Shown: positions 1 through 9,690, counted from the first letter of the stretch. The stretch: DNA of 14,066 bases from Larix sibirica (GCA_004151065.3 NWUY0303934107.1:1-14066), one strand, 5' to 3'. Notes: generated by a model not told the origin, from the letters alone. Numbers and translations: made by a program.

Positions 1-240
1 TGTTGTTGATTTTTCTTTGCATTGCTTCAAAGTTATGGACATGGTTTTTATATGTAAGTTTAAAAATAAAATTAAAAAAATATCACATGAACTCAAAAAC
101 CCGTAAAATATATGTCAATGGATAGAAGATTCATTGACGAATCTATCGTTATGAATTGTGCCACCTAAGGTGCATCCTATGATTGGTTTTATGCCTAGCA
201 AAGTGGCTAGTAAAATGAAATCTATATAAAAGAGGGCTAA
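1..240. other. AT-rich flank, no gene seen
   Basis: No open frame or recognisable domain is visible. The stretch is AT-rich and ends with a TATA-like sequence just before the foldback begins. No remnant of the reverse transcriptase half missing from the chromovirus downstream was recognised here, so the flank does not obviously continue that element. Confidence 0.5.
182..231 (+). promoter_or_regulatory. Promoter-like CCAAT (inverted) and TATA motifs
   Basis: ATTGG (inverted CCAAT) lies at 182-186 and TATATAAAA at 223-231, about 40 bp apart. A start site about 30 bp further on would fall near 255-260, where the foldback arm begins. Spacing and order fit a plant Pol II core promoter, but such AT-rich motifs occur by chance often. 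No transcript evidence is available. Confidence 0.3.
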
Positions 241-243
241 GGA

Positions 244-1010
244 CCTGTTTTTAAAGCCCTCAATCGAGGTCTTTAAATACCTCAATTGAGGGTTTTAGTG
301 TTTTTTTAAATACCTCGATCGAGGGTTTAACTGCAGTTTAAAAAACAAGTCCAACTATTACCTTGATCAGGTGATGCTCAATCGAGCTATTGCATAAATC
401 AAATTATTTTGCAAAATGTGTCATATTCTATTATTTATGCAACAATAGATCATGTTTAGTATTAATTAAGACCAAAATTGATATATTATAATCACATATT
501 ATATGCTAATTTTTATTGTCTTAAAAGGAACTCTATAAATATAGATCATCACGACAAATGCATGTTTGTGGTTAATGATTTATGGCCCATGGTTTTGGTA
601 ACCCATGGTAAGTTTTCCCATGGTATTTGATGTGATGATCTATATTTATTGATTTCCTTCTAAGACAATAAAAATTAGGGAACCATAAAAGGTAAGTTTT
701 TTAATAATTCAATTATACGTGATTATAACATATTAATTTTGGTTTTAAATAAGACTAAACATTAGCTATTGTTGCATAAATAATAGACAAAATTTACATA
801 ATAGATGGAATATTTAAAAAAGTTGGTTTATGCAATGACTCGATCGAGCTATTGGCTAACCCAAGATTTTTCCAATAGCTTGATCTAGGGTTATTTAAAC
901 CCTCAATCGAGCTATTGAAAAAAGCTTGATCGAGAGTTTTTTAATCCCTTGATCAAGCTTTTGAAAGTTCAATTGAGGGCTTAAACAACCCTCGATTGAG
1001 CTTGTGTTTT
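244..1010. repeat. Large imperfect foldback (inverted repeat) element
   Basis: The two arms are imperfect reverse complements around a 79-nt loop (553-631). Perfectly paired blocks include 535-552 with 632-649 (18 bp), 506-523 with 661-678 (18 bp) and 427-448 with 766-787 (22 bp). The inner right arm is about 40 bp longer than the left because of small insertions. The outer arms (about 250-390 and 839-1000) pair more loosely through the shared palindromic decamers. The loop has three CCCATGG copies (586, 602, 617). No protein is encoded. A foldback transposon or MITE-like non-autonomous element is the simplest reading; no terminal repeat ends or target-site duplication could be fixed, so the borders are approximate. 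Confidence 0.75.
879..1000. repeat. 23-bp-period array of palindromic decamers
   Basis: Palindrome-like decamers of the form YTYRATYRAG start at 879, 902, 925, 948, 968 and 991, so successive starts are 23, 23, 23, 20 and 23 bp apart. The spacers are T/A-rich. Further copies of the decamer lie at 259, 281, 314, 377 and 839, and a diverged one at 362, in less regular spacing. The right-hand group behaves as a diverged 23-bp tandem repeat in the outer arm of the foldback. Confidence 0.75.
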
Positions 1011-1023
1011 GGGCAATTTGTGC

Positions 1024-1740
1024 CCATGTCTTGCCAAAAAGTGTTGTCCATCTTCATGGGAACACCCAGAGGTTGAATACTTGGGTGGCATTGTGAGTCA
1101 AGGAGTACGAGTAGACCTTAAGGAAGTTGTAGTTATGCAAGATTGGCCTCACCTTAAGACCTAGAAGAGCTTGTTTGGGTTATTAGGACTTATTGGCTAC
1201 TATAGGAAGTTTGTGAAAAGAATTGGAAAATTTATGTCTCCCTTAACATCATTGCTAAAAAATAATTCCTTTGTATTGAGCAAAGTAGCTAAGCAAGCCT
1301 TCTCAACTTTACAAGATGCCATACGAACTACTTCAATTTTAGCAAGGCCAATTTTACTAAGACTTTTTCTTAGAATTTGATGCCTTAGGAAGAGGTCTTG
1401 GAGTGGTATTGATGCAAGAAGGGCACCCTTTTTCAATCACCATAAGCAATTGTGGAACCACAATTTGGGAAAATCCACATATGAAAAGGAGATGATGGTC
1501 ATACTTCATGTAGTTGAGACATAGCACCCATAAATCATAGGGAGGCATTTCTATAAGACTAACCATCATAGTCTAAAGTATTTCCTAAGATAATGGTTAT
1601 CGCCACCATAGTATAAGTGGGTTACTAAGATTATGGGATGCGATTATGATATTATATATAAGGGTAAAGAAAATGTGGTGGTTGATGCTTTTTCCAAATA
1701 ATTTGAGGATGGATGCTTCTTCGCATTATCCTTACCCATT
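1024..1740 (+). pseudogene. RT C-terminus and RNase H remnant
   Basis: Frame 1 from 1024 gives the end of the reverse transcriptase thumb/connection, recognisable by EVEYLGG followed by IVSQGV and, after the TAG stop at 1162-1164, LIGYYRKFVK. A frameshift near 1370 moves the reading to frame 2, where FDALGRGLG corresponds to the RNase H strand that carries the first active-site Asp. Frame 1 resumes about 1462 with STYEKEMM, and further on GRHF, HHSLKYF and KENVVVDAFSK are readable between stops. The catalytic palm (YxDD) is not present because the element starts downstream of it. Product would have made and processed retroelement cDNA; this copy is dead. Confidence 0.88.
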
Positions 1741-1769
1741 AAACTATATTTCAACACATTCAAAGGCTT

Positions 1770-2660
1770 CAGGAAGACTTAAACCCACCTAAAGTGTATA
1801 CATGGCACCAAGATACATTGAGGTATAAAGAGAACATTTTTATGGTAAATAATTATGCCTTAAGACAAAGGGTCTTAGAAGAGTTTCATTCATCACCCAA
1901 CACAACTCACTTTGGATTTCATAAAACCTATGAAATTGTTAAGCGCCTGTTCTTTTGGGAAGGTGTGAAAACAAACACCCATAAATTTGTAGCAGACTAT
2001 GACACTTGCCAAAGACATAAGGGTGAGATGGTGAAGTCACTAGGGTCATTGAAACCACTACCAATTCCAACTTATATACGTACTATCATCTCTATGGATT
2101 TTATAGTGGAAATTCCTAGAGTTGGTAACAAAACAATGATCATGATGGTCACGTTGATTGTCTTTACAAGTATGCTTATTTTTGTGCCTTGTCACACCCT
2201 TTTACCTCATCATCAATTGCCCAAGTCTTCATAGTTTAGATTTTTAAGTTACATGGCATGCTCACTTCCAATATCTTCGATCAAGACCCCACATTCACTA
2301 GCAAATTTTGACAGGAGATGTTTAAACTTTAGGGTACTAAGTTGAACCTAAGCACGACATATCACCCACAAACAAATTGTCAAGCATAAGTGGTTATTAA
2401 GTGCTTATAAACTTATTTGCAATGTTTCCATTTGGAAATCCAAAGCAATGGGAACAATGGCTTCCTCTTACAGAATGGTGGTATAATACCACTTATCATG
2501 GAGTTGTCAAAATGACACCATATGAAGCAGTCTATGGCCCAAAACCCTTGTAAGTGGCTTCCTATTTACTAGGCACCTCCATGGTTTAGACAATGGATAC
2601 CACACTTTGCATCAGAGAAGCCATGCTTCGCACACTTAAGGACACTTTGGTTATGGCTTA
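1770..2660 (+). pseudogene. Integrase remnant (zinc domain and catalytic core)
   Basis: The open stretch 1794-2234 (146 codons) covers the integrase HHCC zinc domain and the start of the core. His32 and His39 of the zinc motif are kept (HSSPNTTH), but the first Cys of the CxxC pair is Tyr69 (YDTC, second Cys at 72). The first catalytic Asp is Asp102 in SMDFIVE (codon 2097-2099). Beyond 2232 frame is lost; IFKLHGM, DQDPTFTSKF and TTYHPQTN can be read between stops through 2240-2385, giving the second Asp region, and MELSK and AQNP fragments follow to 2550. Several stops and frameshifts make it non-functional. Only part of the normal core is still contiguous. Confidence 0.87.
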
Positions 2661-2667
2661 AAATAGT

Positions 2668-3130
2668 ATGAAACAACAAGATGACCATTGTTGCATGGAG
2701 CATTCTTTTGCAAAAGGAAATCAAGTGTTTCTTCACCTTCAACCTTATAAACAAGCATCACTCAAAGATAATCTCCACCAAAAACTAGCATCGAAGTTGT
2801 ATGGACCCTATAAAATTATCCAATGCATTGGACAGGTGGCCTACAAGCTAGCTCTTCTAGATCACTTCAAGATTCATCTGATCTTTCATGTCCCTTGTCT
2901 CAAGAAGGTCGTGAGATCAAATTGCAAAATCTAAACCAACTTACCACAACTTGATGAAGAGTGCTCCATTTAGCTCTATCAAGAAGCAGTATTGGATACC
3001 AGAGAGCGTCAATTGCACCAATGCATAGTTTGACAAGTCATGATCCAATGGAAAGATATGAAGCCAAAAGATGCCATAGGGGAATTGGCAGTGATTTTGC
3101 AATAATTTCCTCACCTTTAGCCTTGAGAAC
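2668..3130 (+). pseudogene. GPY/F module and chromodomain remnant
   Basis: The open stretch 2668-2934 (88 codons) contains YGPYKIIQ, the GPY/F signature of the integrase C-terminal module, followed by AYKLAL and HVPCLKK as in this part of Ty3/gypsy integrases. After the stop at about 2932, a shifted frame around 3035-3105 gives MIQWKDMKP and a decayed form of the ATWE segment typical of a chromodomain, which tethers chromovirus integration to histone marks. Stops and a changed W in the last motif indicate decay. The polypurine tract starts about 40 bp after it, the normal order. Confidence 0.82.
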
Positions 3131-3142
3131 AATGCTACTTTT

Positions 3143-3158
3143 GAAGGGAGGGAGGGCA
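3143..3158 (+). other. Polypurine tract of the chromovirus
   Basis: GAAGGGAGGGAGGG at 3143-3156 is followed by CA and then TG of the LTR. This is where plus-strand priming would have occurred. Confidence 0.8.
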
Positions 3159-3465
3159 TGTTAGGGTCCTACCCTAACCCCCTTACTTTAGGCTTCCTAG
3201 GAGTTAGTTAGTTAGTGAATAGTTTTTCAATATAACGAAGTCATTTTTACTAAATAAGGCCTTGGTACTCATTAGTGATGGAACCACAAGAGATTTGCTA
3301 TTAAGAATTGATTTAAAGAGTTATGAGGATAAGGAATGTTTTGTAAGTATTATTGTATTTAGAGCTATGCTTAAGTGAAAGATTACCCACCTCCAAAGGA
3401 AAGTGAATATTATTTTTCTCTTTGATTATCATAATACAAAGATATATTATGATGTAACATTCACA
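3159..3465 (+). repeat. 3' LTR of the chromovirus (right end uncertain)
   Basis: The left edge is well set by TG immediately after the polypurine tract. The first bases form an inverted repeat, GTTAGGG/CCCTAAC, at 3161-3167 and 3173-3179. The right end is guessed at the CA of TCACA (3464-3465), where AT-rich DNA changes abruptly to a GC-rich patch; this gives about 307 bp. There is no 5' LTR in the window for comparison, so the right edge could be tens of bases off. Confidence 0.6.
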
Positions 3466-3560
3466 GAAGTGTGATGCCTACCACCGCGGTCACACGAGGT
3501 CGCGAGCTTGCAGGAAACGAACCTGGTCTCCCGTCAAGGCATCCTTCATAACTCACCGTT
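3461..3560. other. GC-rich structured patch (nested inverted repeats)
   Basis: Within AT-rich surroundings this stretch has TCACA/TGTGA (3461-3465, 3470-3474), GTGTGA/TCACAC (3469-3474, 3490-3495), and GATGCCT/AGGCATC (3473-3479, 3537-3543), plus the palindromes ACCGCGGT (3483-3490) and TCGCGA (3500-3505). The outer pair closes a 71-nt domain. On the minus strand GGTTCGTTTCC at 3513-3523 resembles a Pol III B box and TGAGTTATGAAGG at 3543-3555 an A box, 32 nt apart, which is short. A tRNA-derived SINE remnant on the minus strand is possible. It does not fold as a normal tRNA. Confidence 0.35.
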
Positions 3561-3599
3561 GGCTCCAGGACCTCAACCCCTACTTAGATTTTTCACTAA

Positions 3600-4500
3600 G
3601 AAAAGAAGAAACTTAAAAAAAAAATTGCTTGGAACCGGATCTATGGGAGCAGCGAATCACCCCCGCAATATTCATGCGGATTTTGAGAACCATTGAACAA
3701 ACTCTCCAAATATCGATAGCAATAATAGGACCTTTGGAACTTGAGAGCCATGGAACAACCATTGATGGGAATACAAGACGTTGGTCCGCGACTCCGCTTT
3801 ATATGGTTGGAGTTTTTTTTGAATTATAACCTTTCTTTACTTTGTTTTTGTGTTAAGTTTAAAATTAAAGAACACTAATTTACTTTGCATTAAAATATGA
3901 AATTAAATAATTCTTTATAATATCAATTTGATATATTAATTTTTCTTTTTAAATTAATTTATTAATGTTACTTTTTAACTTCTTTAATTTTGTTTTCATT
4001 TGGCATTTAATAAACTAGATTATAATTTCTTAATTGCATTAACAAAATATGGTATGCACCTTTCACTAACGCATCAGCATATGTGATCAAACATAAGTTT
4101 GATAAGAGACTTTCATATTGCTTGGGATCTCCTCGGAATTGAGCAATCTCAACATTGTTCAGATTGCATTTTTTTTGTTGCTAAAATCAAGATTTCAATC
4201 ATATCAGTTAATTCAGAAATCCAATTTTGTTTAAAATTACAGTTTGTGATGAGTTGTCTGCGAAGGTATGTTGCCAGATTTTGATGGGAGAGAAGGATTG
4301 ATTGTCTTTCCTGTTTGATGCAATGGTGACAAACAAACTTTTAATAACGATACTTCTGATGCATCTCATTCTTATGAAGATGATGAGGTGGGCCGAAACT
4401 GTGCAACACATAAAAACAAAAAACAAATGGAAGACAACAATCTCCTATATCGGAGCATACCAAATACAAACTCCCAATGCATTTAGGATCCAGCGGGTTC
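3600..4500. other. AT-rich intergenic stretch, no gene recognised
   Basis: A short A-run occurs at about 3614-3624. A moderately GC-balanced segment follows to 3810, with open frames of only 60-odd codons that match nothing I recognise. From 3820 to 4060 the sequence is very T/A-rich with no motifs of note. From 4080 to 4500 it is mixed and unassigned. No transposon ends were found. Confidence 0.5.
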
Positions 4501-4513
4501 AATATCAACTTAC

Positions 4514-4666
4514 CACAGCCCAATCCACCAAAATATTATGCTTTACCACAGCCCAATCCACCAAAATATTATGTTACATTAATAGGAAAATAGTAAAATA
4601 CATTGTCACAGCCCAATCCACCAAAATATTATGTTACATTAATAGGAAAATAGTAAAATACATTGT
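4514..4666. repeat. Tandem repeat: perfect 60-bp duplication plus a partial copy
   Basis: Two adjoining identical 60-bp units lie at 4547-4606 and 4607-4666. The first 27 bp of the unit also occur at 4514-4540, with a 6-bp linker, giving a 33-bp offset. All offsets are multiples of three, so an open plus-strand frame (4302-4709) runs through the array with a TAQSTKILC peptide repeated three times. No homology supports that frame as a gene, and the repeat itself explains its openness. Confidence 0.93.
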
Positions 4667-4703
4667 AGTACACCTGGGAAATTTCTGTGAAATTAGTAAA
4701 GTT

Positions 4704-4747
4704 ACTTAACTTGTGGTTGTTGAATATTAATAGGCCACAAGTTAAGT
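4704..4747. other. Perfect 13-bp stem-loop downstream of the kinase
   Basis: ACTTAACTTGTGG at 4704-4716 pairs perfectly with 4735-4747 across an 18-nt AT-rich loop. Relative to the minus-strand kinase gene it lies about 180 nt after the stop codon, so it may be in the 3' untranslated region. No AATAAA on the minus strand was seen between it and the stop. A small foldback insertion is the other explanation. Confidence 0.6.
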
Positions 4748-4927
4748 GTCACGAACAAGTTATCTGTTTCTCACTCCTTGTTATGCCTTAGCTACCTGTT
4801 ATCAACTGCATTCTTATAGTTAAAAGTGTTGTCTGCCACGAACTGCCACAAACTGTCAGTTATCCATGCATCAATTACTAATGAAATGATATGACACAAT
4901 GTAACTCCTTCAGCTTTCCTTCAAAAT

Positions 4928-6541
<1,614 letters not shown>

Positions 6542-6548
6542 CTGCAAA

Positions 6549-6629
6549 ATAAATAACAAGTTTATATTTGTAGCTATAAATAACAGGTTTATATTTGTAG
6601 CTATAAATAACAGGATTATATTTGTAACT
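6549..6629. repeat. Three 27-bp tandem repeats at a splice acceptor
   Basis: Units at 6549-6575, 6576-6602 and 6603-6629 differ at only a few bases. On the minus strand they end directly at the TTTTGCAG acceptor of the first visible kinase exon (6541). The two distal units read TTATTTATAG at the corresponding place, which itself resembles a weak acceptor. Confidence 0.93.
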
Positions 6630-7030
6630 TTGTAAGGTATTGTATCACTGACTCTCATTAAATGGCCTTCAACCTATATTAGTTTTCGTAAGAAAGCTTG
6701 CAGTGTGATGATGACAAGAGGGACAATGGATTTGTAGTAGCATGGATAATACTAAGAGAAAATGCCATTTACTCGAGAAACACAATTTGGCCTGTAATTG
6801 TTCTAGGAAGGTTGAATACGCTAGAAAATCAGACTTGTAGCACGGTTTTCATGTATATAGCAGCGATTCAGACCTATGCGGTATAAACAAGCGACGGGAG
6901 ACATCAATTGAGTGGACGGATACATACAGAAAAGTTTAATTCATCTAGCATAAAGTTTGCATTGTTTGGAGAAGTTGAATGTACATTATTAAAAACAAAA
7001 AGGCAACTGTCAATGAGAAGAAGGTGGTTG
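6630..7030. other. No gene recognised upstream of the kinase exons
   Basis: I searched the minus strand here for the transmembrane exon of the receptor kinase and found no hydrophobic run followed by a basic stop-transfer segment, and no DUF26 C-X8-C-X2-C pattern. The plus-strand open frame at 6698-6886 matches nothing known. The sequence looks like ordinary intron or intergenic DNA. Confidence 0.5.
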
Positions 7031-7280
7031 GCTATCATAGCCACTGCCCTTAAATGCTCCAACAGTGTGTCCAGAGTCTCCTAAGTGCGATCACCAATGA
7101 GCCAACCAAAAAACTCCATACCTCTTGCTTAACTGCTCTAAGAGAGGCACGTCCGCACCAATGCTTCAGTCACCTTCAACAAACCGGGGCATCCTGGCAA
7201 TCATTCTCAAATCTGCCCAAGGAGAGCTCTGTCTCACTAAGGGAACACTCAGCAGCTTGGGTCTACATGTCTGGATCGTG

Positions 7281-7322
7281 TGCCCAAGGCATCTCCATAC
7301 ATGCCCAAGGCATCTCCATACA
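7281..7322. repeat. Perfect 21-bp tandem duplication
   Basis: TGCCCAAGGCATCTCC begins both units, at 7281-7301 and 7302-7322, which are identical. Being a multiple of three, the duplication keeps frame on either strand. Confidence 0.95.
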
Positions 7323-7729
7323 TGAATGTGGGCAAGCATCTTCCAAGTCAACTGGGTCTCCTTTCCCATCTAAGTCAACTGCACAGTTTTTCTTGGTCAG
7401 CTTCTTCACTTCCTTTGTTCATCCACTAAGAACTGGACTGTCATGATTCTTCCAAGCAAGTATCCACTGCTTAGGCACTATCGTCATTGTTGCATAAGGA
7501 AAACTCTTGGCCTCTTCCTCAAGGCTGTCAAGTCACCGTCTGCAACTTAACAAGTTCTTCAAGGCACTTATGCATTAGCGCCTCTTGCTCACTTCTTGCT
7601 TCTTGGATCGTAGACTGCCTAAACCGACATAGATGTGGAGAAGAGGATGCCCTCCTGCCATCGTGCATTTCATCTTTTGACAAAACAAGTCCTCCTCTGT
7701 CCAACCTTTCACTAAATTGGGCACCGTTG

Positions 7730-7800
7730 CTGATACCCTAGGCTCCACTGTCTGCTTCTAGGTGGCTCTGATACCCTAGGCTCCACTGTCTGCTTCTAGG
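7730..7800. repeat. 38-bp tandem duplication (second copy 33 bp)
   Basis: The unit 7730-7767 is followed by 7768-7800, identical over its 33 bp. The junction of the two units creates GGTATCAGAGCC on the minus strand (7764-7775). Confidence 0.95.
7764..7775 (-). other. tRNA-iMet-type primer-binding-site match at a duplication junction
   Basis: Minus-strand GGTATCAGAGCC equals 12 bases of the usual TGGTATCAGAGCC site used by many plant LTR retroelements. The expected leading T is replaced by G. It spans the junction of the 38-bp duplication, so it may be a chance product of that duplication or a real site. Confidence 0.35.
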
Positions 7801-7989
7801 CAGCAAGCCACCTATGGCTTGTAATAATGAGAGGATGGCAAGTGGCTGCCAAGGCCACCTCCATCAATTGAAACAATACGTTGCCCATAATCCATTATGG
7901 GATTCGCCTTGACAAACTATTGTTCCTGACTTTTTGCTATGAACTTGCCCAAACTTACTGTTAAGGTGCCCAAAACCTCCAATGTTGCC

Positions 7990-8075
7990 TTTGAAATCTA
8001 CTCTTGGGTTTCTCCCAAGGCTTCTAGGATCGTTTGAAATCTACTCTTGGGTTTCTCCCAAGGCTTCTAGAATCG
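7990..8075. repeat. 43-bp tandem duplication
   Basis: Units 7990-8032 and 8033-8075 differ at one base near the end (GGATCG versus GAATCG). Each contains a small perfect hairpin, CTTGGG/CCCAAG, around a 5-nt loop (8003-8019, 8046-8062). Confidence 0.95.
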
Positions 8076-8099
8076 TCTTCAATGTTGATCACACTTGGA

Positions 8100-8777
8100 T
8101 TTCTTCCAAGTCTCCTAACTATTCCTTAAGAGGACAAACGATGGCAAAATAATCATGGTCACAAAGAAAACAAACAACATCCTTACATCTAGATTTACAG
8201 AATTCTAGTTGCTTCCTTGTTGTGATGTTGGTTTTCCTTCTTTTGAACAACTCCAACTTTAGTGCCCAAGTTTCTACTTGGTGTGTCAAAGTCTGCAACT
8301 TCTAAGCCCAAGCTTCCGCTTGTGCACTAGTCTTCTCTAACTTTGTCACATGTTTCTGGTACATCTTATGAATCTCTTCATCCCAACATTACATGCTCAT
8401 GGATGTCTCTTTTGTCTTGGTCTTCCAAGAATCTTCCCTTCTTCTTTCCATGTCACAGCCTAGAAGTGGTTCGACCCTTTTGGCACCTCTAAAAACTCTA
8501 CCCAAGCCTTCAAGACTTGGTTCACTTCACTGCTTCAAGCTTGCTCTTGTCCACCTATTCAACCTGTCACTGAAGCCTTTTGCTTCCTTCCAAATCACAG
8601 TGAATAACCGTTGAAGCCTTCAAGTTTTTTGTGAACAATCTGCCTTGGGTGCCTTATGTGCCCAGGCACATAGTCTGTGATGCCAACCTTTAGGTCACAT
8701 AGGCATGAAGAAGAGTGCCCAACCGATTCTATAATCCACTATTGCAGAAGCGATAATGGTGAAGAGCATCGCAACTA
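8100..8777 (-). pseudogene. Gag remnant with damaged zinc knuckle (LTR retroelement)
   Basis: On the minus strand, the codons 8172 down to 8134 read CFLCDHDYFAIVC, a C-X2-C-X3-(H)-X4-C nucleic-acid-binding knuckle of the type seen in some plant Ty3/gypsy Gag proteins, with the His changed to Tyr (TAT for CAT). A primer-binding-site-like sequence sits about 600 bp upstream (8778-8790), the right order and distance for Gag. Between them the frame is broken by several stops, and capsid motifs were not recognised. It would have packaged element RNA; this copy cannot. Assignment to a lineage is uncertain, and it is in the opposite orientation to the chromovirus at 1024. Confidence 0.55.
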
Positions 8778-8790
8778 GTCTTTGATACCA
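8778..8790 (-). other. Degenerate primer-binding site
   Basis: Minus-strand TGGTATCAAAGAC matches TGGTATCAGAGCC at 11 of 13 bases. The bases that follow, GTTGCGATGCTCTTCAC, recur almost unchanged after the better site at 12669-12680, so both belong to one retroelement family. Confidence 0.6.
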
Positions 8791-8799
8791 ACTATCACA

Positions 8800-9660
8800 A
8801 AAGGAACTGTTATCACAGTTTTAGTAGCTGGGAGCTACTAATTTTTGCAGACCAGATGGCAGTCATGAGCCTAGACCTTACATTTGAGGCAGATTTTATT
8901 TAGAGCATATCAGTGGTGGATGATCTTTTTCATCAGTTGAGCAGCTGGATTATTCAAGGGAAGCAACAGAGGTGTCACCCTTGTCACTTTGAGCCCTCTT
9001 CATGACCTCCCTTGTCATACAAATTGAGCCTTGTTTCGGTGGAGCAGAGCAGTATAGTTGGATCTGGTCTTTCCTTGCCATTCAGAGATAGCAGTGTTAG
9101 CACAGGTGGATTTCAGTTTGCTGCCGCAACTCAGAGCAGATATATGGCACAGATATCTATGGTTTTCATGATTATTATTGATCTATTGACTATGCTAGAC
9201 CTTGTTGTACATTGGTGATCATGCGATGATTCTTTGTTCTTATGGTTGGACTTGTACTTGGGATGATATAGTGGCATTTGTGATTAGTTTCATGTACATG
9301 GTTTTGTCTCGGTAAATTGCATATGAAGTATAGATCAATTCCCTCTTTCCCGGTTCCCTACTTGACCTTGTCCCATTATCCATCTCATTCATTTGTTTCC
9401 AGAATATTTTGACTTGGACTTGACTGATGAACCCGAGGACCTCCCCCTCTGTGACCTCTTTGATTGGATGACCTCCATGTTTTCCTCTAGTGTCTCGACT
9501 CTGAAATGTGTGGCTCTGTCTATAGACCTGTTGATCTTTCTCGTTTTGTAGCTCAAGATGATTGAGTGCAGTTAGGTAGGCTTATGACACCAAAAGTGTA
9601 TCCCTTAGAGTCGAAACAAGTGCTCCCATTCTTGAAATTAGCTAGTGGCCAAGGGAGTAG
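8800..9660. other. Unassigned stretch, possibly old LTR
   Basis: By position this would hold the 5' LTR of the minus-strand element primed at 8778-8790, but no LTR ends, TATA box or polyadenylation signal could be fixed on that strand. The plus-strand open frame 9012-9218 has no recognised motif. Nothing else stands out. Confidence 0.35.
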
Positions 9661-9690
9661 GTACTCATCCTCTGTATGATGTTCTTCCTA

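Larger units (their letters stand above)
1024..3465 (+). mobile_element. Degenerate Ty3/gypsy chromovirus, 5'-truncated
   Basis: From left to right, remains of reverse transcriptase C-terminus, RNase H, integrase zinc and core domains, GPY/F module, chromodomain, a polypurine tract and a 3' LTR can be read in the order of Ty3/gypsy pol. The chromodomain at the integrase C-terminus places it among chromoviruses. Frames 1 and 2 alternate and in-frame stops are numerous (first clear one TAG at 1162), so it cannot encode a working polyprotein. Gag, protease, most of the reverse transcriptase and the 5' LTR are absent. The truncation coincides with the right end of the foldback, suggesting a rearrangement or insertion there. 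Low-copy clade assignment (Reina, Tekay, etc.) is not attempted. Confidence 0.9.
7030..8100 (-). other. Probable retroelement remains on the minus strand, unassigned
   Basis: This stretch is richer in GC than its neighbours and lies directly downstream (on the minus strand) of a Gag zinc-knuckle remnant. No long frame survives: stops occur in all minus-strand frames. It carries three local tandem duplications (7281, 7730, 7990) and a 12-base match to a tRNA-iMet primer-binding site at 7764-7775. It may be Gag/protease or leader sequence of one or two old Ty3/gypsy elements. Identification rests on context, not on recognisable domains. Confidence 0.35.

Noticed and set aside
259-1000. CRISPR-like array of short repeats with spacers
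   Set aside because: Repeats are 10-bp palindromes with A/T-rich 13-bp spacers inside a plant foldback; there is no cas gene and the eukaryotic context excludes it.
3473-3543. tRNA gene (71 nt closed by a 7-bp stem)
   Set aside because: The T-arm-like GGTTCG lies on the minus strand in the wrong half, and no D or anticodon arm can be drawn on either strand.
4302-4709. 135-codon plus-strand frame containing repeated TAQSTKILC
   Set aside because: The frame stays open mainly because a 60-bp (20-codon) unit without stops is duplicated; there is no recognisable domain and composition is like the flanks.
7054-7446. 130-codon plus-strand frame
   Set aside because: It lies opposite retroelement remains, includes a 21-bp duplication that preserves frame, and shows no known motif.
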